A stretch of DNA of 64,000 bases from contig NZ_JBGTYM010000001.1 in NCBI RefSeq assembly GCF_044142105.1, forward strand, positions 186,001 through 250,000, in the 5' to 3' direction. Shown here in pieces: positions 41,830 to 50,535 of this stretch (its first letter is position 1; every line of letters begins with the position of its first letter). The notes under the pieces are model-generated. The model did no database searches and had not been told where the DNA came from. It saw only the letters and a program-made list of their open reading frames with translations. The translations under genes were made by a program, and so were the position numbers. This DNA is from Pseudogemmobacter sp044142105. GTDB lineage: Bacteria > Pseudomonadota > Alphaproteobacteria > Rhodobacterales > Rhodobacteraceae.

Positions 41830-44265
41830 ATGGCCATTCCCAATACAGCGCGGGCGGTGGTGATCGGCGGGGGGGTCTCGGGCTGTTCCGTGACCTATCA
41901 CCTGGCCAAGGCGGGCTGGACGGATGTGGTGCTGCTCGAGCGCAAGCGCCTGACATCGGGCACGACCTGGCATGCCGCCGGGCTGATCGGCCAGTTGCGC
42001 GGATCGGCCAACATGACCCGGCTGGCCAAATATTCGGCCGATCTTTATCGCGGCCTCGAGGCCGAAACCGGGGTGGCGACCGGCATGAAGCAGGTGGGCT
42101 CGATCTCGGTCGCGCTCACGAAGGAGCGGCACGAGGAACTGCTGCGCCAGGCCACGGTGGCGCGGATCTTCGATGTCGAGGTGCATGAGATCTCGCCCGC
42201 CGAGGCCAAGACGAAATATCCCCATCTGAACATTGACGGCGTCGTCGGTGCGGTGGCCTTGCCGCTGGACGGGCAATGCGACCCCGCGAACATTGCCATG
42301 GCGCTGGCCAAGGGCGCGCGGCAACGGGGGGCGAAGATATTTGAAGGCGCCCTGGTGACGAAGGTGACCACGGCCGGCGGCCGGGTGACGGGGGTCGATT
42401 ACGACCTTGGCGGCGAGGTGGGGCATATCGCGGCCGATGTCGTGGTCAATTGCGGTGGCATGTGGGGGCGCGATCTGGCCGGACAGAACGGCGTCACGCT
42501 GCCCCTTCACGCCTGCGAGCATTTCTACCTGGTGACCGAGCCCGTGGCCGGGCTGGGCGATCTGCCGGTGCTGCGCGTGCCGGATGAATGCGCCTATTAC
42601 AAGTCGGATGCCGGCAAGATGATGCTGGGCGCGTTTGAGCCCAAGGCGAAACCCTGGGGCATGGGTGGCATCCGGCCGGATTTCGAATTCGACACGCTCC
42701 CCGAGGATTGGGAGCATTTCATGCCGATTCTTGAAATGGCGACCAACCGCCTGCCCCTGTTCGAGACGGCGGGCATCCACACCTTCTTCAACGGGCCGGA
42801 AAGCTTTACCCCCGACGACCGCTATTATCTGGGCGAGGCGCCGGAACTGCGCGGCTATTGGATCGCGGCGGGGTATAATTCCATCGGCATCGTATCCTCG
42901 GGCGGCGCCGGGCAGGCGCTTGCGCATTGGATCACCGAGGGCGAGCCGCCCTTTGACCTTTGGGAAGTGGACATCCGCCGGGCGCAGCCCTTCCAGAAGA
43001 ACCGCCGCTATCTGAAGGAACGGGTCGGCGAGACGCTGGGCCTCTTGTATGCCGACCATTTCCCCTATCGCCAGATGGCGACGGCGCGGGGGGTGCGGCG
43101 CTCGCCCATCCATGACCATCTGGCGGCGCGCGGCGCGGTCTTTGGCGAAGTGGCGGGCTGGGAGCGGGCCAACTGGTTCGCGAAGCCCGGACAAGAGCGG
43201 GAATACCGCTATTCCTGGGGGCGGCAGAACTGGTTCGACAACCAGAAGGCCGAGCATCTGGCGGTGCGCGAACGCGCGGGCCTGTTCGACATGACTTCGT
43301 TCGGCAAGATCCGGGTCGAGGGCCGCGATGCCTGCGCTTTCCTGAACCGGGTCTGTTCGGCGCAGATGGATGTGGCGGCGGGACGGATCGTTTATACGAT
43401 GTTCCTGAACGATCGCGGGGGGATAGAGGCCGACCTTACCGTCACGCGGCTTTCGGAGACGGCCTATCTTCTGGTGGTGCCGGGGGCGACGCTGACGCGC
43501 AACCTGGCCTGGCTGCGCGCGAATTTGGGCGAGGAATTCGCAGTCGTGACCGATGTGACGGCGGCGGAATCGGTGCTTTGCCTGATGGGCCCGCAGGCAC
43601 GCGAGCTGCTGTCGCGTGTCTCTCCGAACGATTTCAGCAATGCCGCGCATCCCTTTGGCACGGCGCGGGAGATCGAGATCGGCATGGGTCTCGCCCGCGC
43701 GCATCGGGTGACCTATGTCGGTGAACTTGGCTGGGAGCTGTATGTCTCTGCGGACCAGACCGCCCATGTCTTCGAGGCATTGATGCAGGCGGCCCCGGAT
43801 TTGACGCTGTGCGGCTTGCACGCATTGGACAGCTGCCGGATCGAAAAGGCCTTTCGCCATTGGGGCCATGACATCACGGACGAGGATCATGTTCTGGAAG
43901 CGGGGTTGGGCTTCACCGTTTCCCGCAGGAAACCGGCTTTCATTGGCCGCGAGGCGGTCTTGCGCCGGGAGGAGGCGGGGCTGTCGCGGCGGATGGTGCA
44001 GTTCCGGCTGGAAGATCCCGCACCGCTCCTGTTCCACAACGAGGCGGTGGTGCGGGACGGCAAGATCGTCGGGCCGGTGACCTCGGGGGCCTATGGGCAT
44101 TTCCTGGGGGGCGCGGTGGGCATGGGCTATGTGCCCTGCGCCGGGCAATCCGAAGAAGAGGTGCTGGCCTCGCGCTACGAAATCGAGGTGGCCGGTCGGC
44201 GGCATGCTGCGGTGGCAAGTCTGGTGCCGATGCATGATCCGAAATCGGATCGGGTGCGCCAGTGA
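41830..44265 (+). CDS. GcvT-family FAD-dependent oxidoreductase, second copy
   Basis: An 811-residue paralogue of the preceding enzyme with the same DAO plus GcvT layout: FAD loop VVIGGGVSGCSVTYH, flavin-linkage His48 in GTTWHAAG and GcvT block YVGELGWELYVS, then CRIEKAFRHWGHDI. The two differ enough in the substrate half to act on different N-methyl substrates, such as a tertiary and a secondary amine of one pathway. A hairpin repeat precedes it and another follows. Confidence 0.92.
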   Translation: MAIPNTARAVVIGGGVSGCSVTYHLAKAGWTDVVLLERKRLTSGTTWHAAGLIGQLRGSANMTRLAKYSADLYRGLEAETGVATGMKQVGSISVALTKERHEELLRQATVARIFDVEVHEISPAEAKTKYPHLNIDGVVGAVALPLDGQCDPANIAMALAKGARQRGAKIFEGALVTKVTTAGGRVTGVDYDLGGEVGHIAADVVVNCGGMWGRDLAGQNGVTLPLHACEHFYLVTEPVAGLGDLPVLRVPDECAYYKSDAGKMMLGAFEPKAKPWGMGGIRPDFEFDTLPEDWEHFMPILEMATNRLPLFETAGIHTFFNGPESFTPDDRYYLGEAPELRGYWIAAGYNSIGIVSSGGAGQALAHWITEGEPPFDLWEVDIRRAQPFQKNRRYLKERVGETLGLLYADHFPYRQMATARGVRRSPIHDHLAARGAVFGEVAGWERANWFAKPGQEREYRYSWGRQNWFDNQKAEHLAVRERAGLFDMTSFGKIRVEGRDACAFLNRVCSAQMDVAAGRIVYTMFLNDRGGIEADLTVTRLSETAYLLVVPGATLTRNLAWLRANLGEEFAVVTDVTAAESVLCLMGPQARELLSRVSPNDFSNAAHPFGTAREIEIGMGLARAHRVTYVGELGWELYVSADQTAHVFEALMQAAPDLTLCGLHALDSCRIEKAFRHWGHDITDEDHVLEAGLGFTVSRRKPAFIGREAVLRREEAGLSRRMVQFRLEDPAPLLFHNEAVVRDGKIVGPVTSGAYGHFLGGAVGMGYVPCAGQSEEEVLASRYEIEVAGRRHAAVASLVPMHDPKSDRVRQ

Positions 44266-44268
44266 TCG

Positions 44269-44316
44269 GCCCCGGGGCTCTGCCCCGGACCCCGGGATAT
44301 TTGTGAACTGAAGAAG
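44269..44316 (+). repeat. Intergenic hairpin repeat, copy C
   Basis: CCCCGGGGCTCTGCCCCGG hairpin, then ACCCCGGGATATTTG and a purine-rich end AAGAAGG that serves as ribosome binding site for the next gene. Nearly identical to copy D at 63334. Confidence 0.88.
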
Positions 44317-44326
44317 GGAGGGCGAC

Positions 44327-45177
44327 GTGAGGATCTTGGAACGGCATGACGCTTTCTGGCAGTTGCACCAGAGCGGCTGTTTCGTCATCCCGAACCCCTG
44401 GGATGCGGGATCGGCGCGGATGATGGCGGCCCTGGGCGCGCGGGCGCTGGCGACATCGTCCGCCGCCCATGCCTTCACTCTGGGCCGCCCGGATATGGGC
44501 GGGGTCAGCCGCGACGAGGCGCTGGCCCATGCGGGCGATCTTCTGGCGGCGACGGACCTGCCGGTCTCGGGCGATTTCGAGAACGGCTTCGGCGATGACC
44601 CCACACGGTGGCTGAGACGGTGCGGCTGGCGGCCGAGGTCGGCCTGTCCGGCATTTCGGTCGAGGACACGCGGATGGTCATTGGCAATCCGGCCTATGAC
44701 CGCGCCCTGGCGGTCGAACGGGTGCGGGCCGGGGCGGCGGCGGCGCGGGCACTTGGGCGGCCCTTCGTCTTCTGCGCCCGGGCCGACGGGGTGATGAACG
44801 GGGCCTATGATCTGACCGAGGGCATCGCGCGGCTGCAGGGCTACGAGGCGGCGGGGGCGGATCTTCTTTATCTGCCGGTGCCGCCGGGCAGGGCCGAACT
44901 GGCGCAGGTGCTGGCTGCGGTGACGACGCCGGTGAATGCGCTTGCGGCGGGGCCGTTGAAGGCGCTGAGCGTGGCGGAACTGGCGGCGATGGGGGTGCGG
45001 CGCATCTCGACCGGCAGCCAGATTGCCCGGGCGACGCATGCGGCGATCCGCGACGCGATGGTGGGCATGTTGGGGCAGGGGTCTTTCGCCGGTCTGGCGG
45101 GGGCGATGCCGGGCGATCAGGTGGACGCGCTGTTGCGCCAGGGGGCGGGGCGCGGCGATAGGGAGTATCGGGAATGA
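44327..45177 (+). pseudogene. PEP mutase/isocitrate lyase-family protein, frameshifted
   Basis: Two overlapping frames together make one complete isocitrate lyase/PEP mutase-family protein of about 283 residues. The first (GTG 44327, AAGGGAGGG upstream) runs through CFVIPNPWDAGSARMMAALG and PVSGDFENGFGDDP, then leaves homology. The second picks up VAETVRLAAEVGLSGISVED. Adding one G after 44602 would restore DDPDTVAETV, so a single-base deletion (or a read error) splits the gene. The rest has no other stop and the end overlaps the MttB start by ATGA. Family members cleave C-C bonds of 2-hydroxy/oxo acids; active-site Asp/Glu residues are intact. Confidence 0.85.
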
Positions 45178-46727
45178 GCGATCTTGACGAGGCGTGCGCG
45201 CCCTCGCGGGCAAGGCGGTCTGGCGGACGGCAGGCGCGGGTGGCGATGCGCGCGGCCCCTCTTGCCGACGATGTGCGGCCGATCCGGCCGGGGATGAAGG
45301 GCGGGCGCTATCAGCCGCTGGACCCGGCGGGGGTGGAAAAGATCCACCAAAGCGCCCTGCAGGCGTTGGAAGAAATCGGCCTGTCGAACGCCCCCGCCTC
45401 GGGCGTGGAGATCCTGACCGGCGCCGGGGCGATCCTGGGCGATGACGGACGCATCCGGTTTCCCCGCGCCCTGGTCGAGGACATGCTGGCGAAGGCCGCG
45501 CGCGACATCACCCTGCCCGGGCGCGATCCGAAATACGACCTGCATCTGTCTGGCACCAATGTGCATTTCGGCACGGCCGGCGCGGCGGTCCATATCGTCG
45601 ATCTGGAGAAGAACGAGTATCGCGAGTCGACCTCGCAGGATCTCTATGACGCCGCGCGGATCGTGCAGAACCTGGACAATGTCCATTTCTACCAGCGCAC
45701 CATGGTGTGCCGCGACGTGGTCGACAACAAGGAGATGGACCTCAACACGCTCTATGCCTGCCTTGCGGGCACGACGAAACATGTCGGCACCTCGATCTTC
45801 GATCTGGCCCATGTCGCCGATGCCTTCGAGATGCTGCATATGGTGGCGGGCGGCGAGGAGGCCTGGCGGGCGCGGCCTTTCGTGTCGAATTCCAACTGCT
45901 TCGTCGTGCCGCCGATGAAATTCGCCGAGGAAAGCTGCCGGGTGATGGAAGAATGCGTCCGGCAGGGCATGCCGATGCTTCTTCTCAGTGCTGGGCAGGC
46001 CGGGGCCACGGCGCCCGCGCCGATCGCGCTGGCCATCGTGCAGGCGGTGGCGGAATGCCTTGCGGGTGTGGTCTATGTCAATGCGATCCGGCCCGGCGCG
46101 CCCGCGATCTTTGGCACCTGGCCTTTCGTCAGCGATCTGCGCACCGGCGCCATGTCGGGCGGCTCGGCCGAACAGGCGCTGCTGACGGCGGGCTGCGCGC
46201 AGATGCACCGGTTCTACGGGCTGCCGGGCGGGGCCGCGAGCGGCATTTCCGACAGCAAGCTGCCCGATATGCAGGCCGGATGGGAACAGGGGATCACCAA
46301 TACCCTTGCCGGTCTGGCGGGCCTGAACATGTGCTACGAGTCGGTCGGGATGCACGCCTCGCTGCTGGGCTTTTCGCTGGAAAGCCTGGTCCTGGGCGAC
46401 GACATTCTGGGCCAGGTCATGCGGCTGGTGCGCGGCATCGATGTGACCGAGGATTCGACCAGCATCGAGGCGATGAAAGAGGTCTGTCTGGGCGGGCCGG
46501 GCCATTACCTCGGTTCGGACCAGACGCTCAAGCTGATGCAGACCGAATATGTCTATCCCACCCTTGGCAACCGGATGAGCCCGAAGGAATGGGTCGAGGC
46601 CGGAAAGCCGCAGCTTCTTGACCGTGCCATCGCCCGCAAGAACGAAATCCTGGCCAAGGCGGGCTGCATGGTCGATCCAGAAATCGACAGCGCGATCCGG
46701 GCGCGGTTCAACATCTACTTCCGCTAG
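45174..46727 (+). CDS. MttB superfamily methyltransferase (trimethylamine methyltransferase family, non-pyrrolysine)
   Basis: A 517-residue protein of the trimethylamine methyltransferase (MttB) superfamily: residues about 50-505 form a TIM-barrel with QALEEIGLSNAPASG, GTAGAAVHIVDLEKNEYRES and GMPMLLLSAGQAGATAP. The frame has no in-frame amber codon, so it lacks pyrrolysine and is one of the non-Pyl members, such as the glycine betaine and other quaternary-amine methyltransferases. No corrinoid protein or activator is in the window. Coupled by ATGA to the frameshifted lyase-family gene. Confidence 0.9.
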   Translation: MSDLDEACAPSRARRSGGRQARVAMRAAPLADDVRPIRPGMKGGRYQPLDPAGVEKIHQSALQALEEIGLSNAPASGVEILTGAGAILGDDGRIRFPRALVEDMLAKAARDITLPGRDPKYDLHLSGTNVHFGTAGAAVHIVDLEKNEYRESTSQDLYDAARIVQNLDNVHFYQRTMVCRDVVDNKEMDLNTLYACLAGTTKHVGTSIFDLAHVADAFEMLHMVAGGEEAWRARPFVSNSNCFVVPPMKFAEESCRVMEECVRQGMPMLLLSAGQAGATAPAPIALAIVQAVAECLAGVVYVNAIRPGAPAIFGTWPFVSDLRTGAMSGGSAEQALLTAGCAQMHRFYGLPGGAASGISDSKLPDMQAGWEQGITNTLAGLAGLNMCYESVGMHASLLGFSLESLVLGDDILGQVMRLVRGIDVTEDSTSIEAMKEVCLGGPGHYLGSDQTLKLMQTEYVYPTLGNRMSPKEWVEAGKPQLLDRAIARKNEILAKAGCMVDPEIDSAIRARFNIYFR

Positions 46728-46900
46728 CGCGGAGGGTTGCCGGGAAAACCCTTTCCGGCAGGTCGCGGAATGGCAATCGCCTGCCGGTTTCCGACCAATG
46801 TGATCCCCGGCGGCGGCTTGCAAATGCGCATCCGCCGCCGCAGACTTGACCCCGAACAAGGGGCCGCGCGGCGCCTTCAGACAAGGCAAGGAGACACCCG

Positions 46901-48331
46901 ATGATCCCGCAGAACATGACCAAATTCTACATCAACGGGGAATGGGTCGAGCCCCTGTCCAAGACTCGGATCGGGGTGGAAAACCCCGCGACCGAGGAAA
47001 TCGTCTGCGAGGTCGCCCTTGGCAACCGCGAGGATGCCGACCGCGCCATCCTGGCCGCCCGCGCGGCCTTCGATGCCTGGACGGTAACGCCCCCGGCTGA
47101 GCGCATCGCGCTCGTGAAGCGGATCCTCGAGATCTACAACGAGCGCTATGAGGATTTCGCCCAGGCCATGTCGACCGAGATGGGCGCGCCGATCACCTGG
47201 GCGCGCGGCGCGCAGGCCTGGGCCGGGCAGGTCCATATGGAAGCCACCATCAAGGCCGGCGAAGAGATGGTCTGGGAATATATGCGCGGCTCGACCCGTA
47301 TCGTCTATGAGGGCATCGGGGTTTGCTCACTGATCACGCCCTGGAACTGGCCGATGAACCAGATCGCCTGCAAGGTCGCGCCCGCGCTGATCGCGGGCTG
47401 CACCATGGTGCTGAAACCCTCGGAAATCGCGCCGCTGTCGGGCGTGCTTTTCGCGCAGGTCCTGCATGATGCGGGCGTGCCCAAGGGCGTCTTCAACCTG
47501 GTGAACGGTGCAGGCCCAGAAGTGGGCGCCCGCATGTCGGAACACCCCGAGGTGGACATGGTCTCCTTCACCGGCTCGACCCGGGCAGGCACGGCCATCG
47601 CCGCCGCCGCCGCGCCGACGGTGAAACGCGTGGCGCAGGAACTGGGCGGCAAGTCGCCCAACATCATCCTGCCGAGTGCCGATATCGCCGAGGCGGTGAA
47701 GGCGGGTGTCACCGCGGTGATGTCGAACACCGGCCAGTCCTGCGACGCGCCGACCCGGATGCTGGTGCCGCGCGGCCGTCAGGCCGAGGCGCTGGCTGCC
47801 GCCAAGGAAGCCGCCGAGGCGATTGTCACCGGCGATCCGCGCGACGAGAACACGGTCCTTGGCCCGCTGGTCTCGAAGATGCAGTTCGACAAGGTGCAAA
47901 AGCTAATCCAGGCCGGGATCGACGAAGGGGCGACGCTGGTCACCGGCGGCGTGGGCCGCCCGGCGGATTTGAACCGCGGCTGGTTCGTGCGCCCGACCGT
48001 CTTCGGCGATGTGGTCAATTCGATGACCATCTCGAAAGAGGAAATCTTCGGGCCGGTCCTTGCCATCCAGCCCTATGACAGCATCGACGATGCCGTGCAG
48101 CAAGCAAATGACACGGTCTATGGCCTTGCCGCCTATATCGCCGGTCCGGTCGAAGATGCCAAACCCGTGGCGCGCCGCCTGCGGGCGGGGACGGTGAACC
48201 TGAACTACCCGGATTGGGACACCTCGGCCCCCTTCGGCGGCTACAAGCAATCGGGCAATGGCCGCGAATATGCCGATTGGGGCATCCATGACTTCTGCGA
48301 GGTCAAGGGCATCGTCGGCTGGGGCGCCTGA
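46901..48331 (+). CDS. Aldehyde dehydrogenase family protein
   Basis: A 476-residue NAD(P)-dependent aldehyde dehydrogenase: Rossmann block LITPWNWPMNQI, Glu247 in ELGGKSPN, catalytic Cys281 in NTGQSCDAP and the late EEIFGPVL block. The substrate is not decided by sequence; the neighbours point to an aldehyde made from the demethylated amine. CAAGGAGACACCCG precedes ATG 46901. The 173-nt gap before it holds an inverted repeat but no promoter I can name, so it may be in the same transcript as the MttB gene. Confidence 0.93.
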   Translation: MIPQNMTKFYINGEWVEPLSKTRIGVENPATEEIVCEVALGNREDADRAILAARAAFDAWTVTPPAERIALVKRILEIYNERYEDFAQAMSTEMGAPITWARGAQAWAGQVHMEATIKAGEEMVWEYMRGSTRIVYEGIGVCSLITPWNWPMNQIACKVAPALIAGCTMVLKPSEIAPLSGVLFAQVLHDAGVPKGVFNLVNGAGPEVGARMSEHPEVDMVSFTGSTRAGTAIAAAAAPTVKRVAQELGGKSPNIILPSADIAEAVKAGVTAVMSNTGQSCDAPTRMLVPRGRQAEALAAAKEAAEAIVTGDPRDENTVLGPLVSKMQFDKVQKLIQAGIDEGATLVTGGVGRPADLNRGWFVRPTVFGDVVNSMTISKEEIFGPVLAIQPYDSIDDAVQQANDTVYGLAAYIAGPVEDAKPVARRLRAGTVNLNYPDWDTSAPFGGYKQSGNGREYADWGIHDFCEVKGIVGWGA

Positions 48332-48343
48332 CGGCAGCGACAG

Positions 48344-48373
48344 GGAGCCGGAATTCCCGCGAATTCCGGTTCC
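48344..48373 (+). terminator. Hairpin between aldehyde dehydrogenase and 3-HIB dehydrogenase genes
   Basis: A 13-bp stem (48344-48356 with 48361-48373, one G-T wobble) with a CCGC loop and TGTTTCC after it. The T-run is poor, so it may attenuate or stabilise the mRNA instead of terminating. Confidence 0.45.
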
Positions 48374-48409
48374 TGTTTCCGGCTGGAAATCGGTCTACGG
48401 GGGGACGTG

Positions 48410-49309
48410 ATGCGGTATGGCTATATCGGGCTCGGCAATCTGGGCGGGCATCTGGCCGCCAGCCTGATCCGGGCGGGGCATGAGGTTGTGGTCCATGACC
48501 GCGATCCTGCCCTGGCCGAACGGCACCGCGCGCTGGGCGCGCGAGTGGCCGGATCGGTCACCGAACTGGCCGAAAGCGTCGACCATGTCTTCACCTGCCT
48601 GCCGCGCCCGGCCGCTTCCGAGGCGGTGCTCGCCGAGCTGATGACGGTGCTGCCCCCGGGGGCGACCTGGATCGAAAACTCGACCTTGGGCCGGGATGAT
48701 GTGCAGCGTCTCGCGGGGCTGGCCCGTGTCGGCGGCGTGCGGATGCTCGAGGCGCCGGTGACGGGCGGGGTCCATCTGGCCGCGCGGGGAGAGATCACGG
48801 TTCTGGTCGGCGGCGAGCAGGATCTGTACGATCTGCACCGCCCGGCGCTTGAAGCCATGGGCGGCAAGATCTTTCACATGGGTCCTCTGGGCAGCGCGGC
48901 GGTGATCAAGGTGATCACCAATATGCTGGCCTTCATCCATCTGGTCGCCGATGGCGAGGCGCTGATGCTGGCCAAGCGCGGCGGGCTTGACCTCAAGACG
49001 GCCTGGGAGGCGATCGCGGCCTCCTCGGGCACATCCTTCGTGCATGAGACCGAGGGCCAGCTCATTCTCAACGGCTCTTATGACATCGCGTTCACCATGG
49101 ATCTGGCGCTGAAGGATCTGGGCTTCGCCATGGGTTTCGGCCGTGAATTCGGCGTGCCGCTGGATCTTGCGGCGCAGACGGCGCAGACCTTTCTCAAGGG
49201 TAAGGCGGTCTATGGCGGTGGGGCGCAATCGACGCAGATCGTGAAGCTGCTGGAAGATGCGCTGGGCACCGATCTGCGCGCCGAGGGCTTTCCGGCGCGG
49301 CTGGAATAA
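48410..49309 (+). CDS. NAD(P)-dependent oxidoreductase, 3-hydroxyisobutyrate dehydrogenase family
   Basis: A 299-residue beta-hydroxyacid dehydrogenase: Rossmann loop GYIGLGNLGGHLAASLI, substrate block APVTGGVHLAARGEITVLVGG and catalytic Lys167 in KVITNMLAFIH. The family oxidises 3-hydroxy acids to semialdehydes (3-HIB, tartronate semialdehyde and similar). ATG 48410 (GGGGGA upstream) is preferred to the GTG one codon earlier. It follows a hairpin and belongs to the cluster by direction and spacing; substrate unknown. Confidence 0.92.
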   Translation: MRYGYIGLGNLGGHLAASLIRAGHEVVVHDRDPALAERHRALGARVAGSVTELAESVDHVFTCLPRPAASEAVLAELMTVLPPGATWIENSTLGRDDVQRLAGLARVGGVRMLEAPVTGGVHLAARGEITVLVGGEQDLYDLHRPALEAMGGKIFHMGPLGSAAVIKVITNMLAFIHLVADGEALMLAKRGGLDLKTAWEAIAASSGTSFVHETEGQLILNGSYDIAFTMDLALKDLGFAMGFGREFGVPLDLAAQTAQTFLKGKAVYGGGAQSTQIVKLLEDALGTDLRAEGFPARLE

Positions 49310-49374
49310 GGTGCTGCCGGACGCCATACTGGTTTTCGACGAAAATCGGACCAGCCGGGGAAAGGGCCTTGCCC

Positions 49375-50487
49375 ATGGACGACCACAGCCTGAACCGCGC
49401 CGCGCGGCTGCTGCATCATCGCAAGGCGGGGCTGTCACAGGGCGATCCCGCCGTGCCGCCCATCACCGCCACAGCGACCTTTCACCTCCCGCATGTGCAG
49501 GCGGGCGGTCATTTCTACGGCCGCAACGGATTGCCGACCTGGGAAGCGGTCGAGGCGCAACTGGCGCTGCTGGAAGAGGCCGATTGCGTCAGCTTCCCTT
49601 CGGGCATGGCCGCGATCGCCGCCGCCCTTTTCGCCTCGCTGAAACAGGGCGCGCGGCTGGTGGTGCCTGCGGACGGCTATTACGTCACCCGGGTCTTGTC
49701 GCAGGGCTTCCTGGCGCCTTTCGGCGTGACCGTCACCGAGCTGCCGACCCGAAATTTCGCGACTGCCGATTTCACCGGCGTGGATGTGGTCTATCTGGAA
49801 ACGCCGTCAAATCCTGGCCTTGACGCCGTCGACATCACCGCCACGGTTTCGCGGGCCAGGGCAGCGGGGGCGCGGGTCATCGCCGACAACACCACGATGA
49901 CCCCCTATCTTCAGCGCCCGCTCGACCTTGGCTGCGATATGGTCGTCGCCGCCGACACCAAGGCGCCTTCGGGCCATTCCGATGTGCTTTTCGGCCATGT
50001 CGCGTCGCGCGACCCGGCCCTTGTCGCGCGGGTGCGCGATTGGCGGCGCATGTCGGGCGCAATACCGGGGCCGTTCGAGGCCTTCCTCGTCCATCGCGGG
50101 CTTGAGACACTGGAACTGCGGCTGTCGCGCATGTGCGCCAGCGCCGCCGTTCTGGCCGACCGCCTTGCCGCCCATCCGGCGGTGAAGAACCTGCGCTATC
50201 CCGGCCTGAAGGGCGATCGCTCCTATGGCGTCACGTGCGCACAGGCGGCGAATGGCGGTTTCCTGATCGTCTTCGAGCTGGCCGATGCCGAGATCGCCGA
50301 GGCCTTCCTGGCCCGCTGCCCGCTGCTGGAACAGACCACCAGCTTCGGCGGCACCCATTCCTCGGCCGAAAGGCGCGCGCGCTGGGGCGATGCGGTGGCG
50401 GAAGGCTTTATCCGCCTGTCGGTCGGGATCGAGCCGGTCGATGAGTTGTGGGCGGCGATCCGCGACGCGCTGCCTGCCCAGGGGTAA
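49375..50487 (+). CDS. Cys/Met metabolism-type PLP-dependent enzyme (cystathionine gamma-lyase-like)
   Basis: A 370-residue fold-type I PLP enzyme. PLP Lys196 lies in ADTKAPSGHSDVLFG, with Tyr in GHFYGRNGLPTWEAVE and the SFPSGMAAIAAALF phosphate-binding block. Bacterial relatives include cystathionine beta-/gamma-lyases and methionine gamma-lyase. It is the last gene of the cluster and converges with mnmA after 48 nt. The role is uncertain: it could split a C-S bond of the substrate or act on the amine left after demethylation. Confidence 0.9.
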   Translation: MDDHSLNRAARLLHHRKAGLSQGDPAVPPITATATFHLPHVQAGGHFYGRNGLPTWEAVEAQLALLEEADCVSFPSGMAAIAAALFASLKQGARLVVPADGYYVTRVLSQGFLAPFGVTVTELPTRNFATADFTGVDVVYLETPSNPGLDAVDITATVSRARAAGARVIADNTTMTPYLQRPLDLGCDMVVAADTKAPSGHSDVLFGHVASRDPALVARVRDWRRMSGAIPGPFEAFLVHRGLETLELRLSRMCASAAVLADRLAAHPAVKNLRYPGLKGDRSYGVTCAQAANGGFLIVFELADAEIAEAFLARCPLLEQTTSFGGTHSSAERRARWGDAVAEGFIRLSVGIEPVDELWAAIRDALPAQG

Positions 50488-50535
50488 GGCAAACGGAGTC
50501 CGGATTTCGTGACGACCGAAGGGGCCGGGCGCGGC

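Noticed and set aside
41587..45213. A 1208-codon open frame on the minus strand across two GcvT-family genes
   Set aside because: It is antisense to three well-supported genes and is rich in His, Arg, Pro and Gln, as expected from the high-GC third-position bias. No domain is recognisable.
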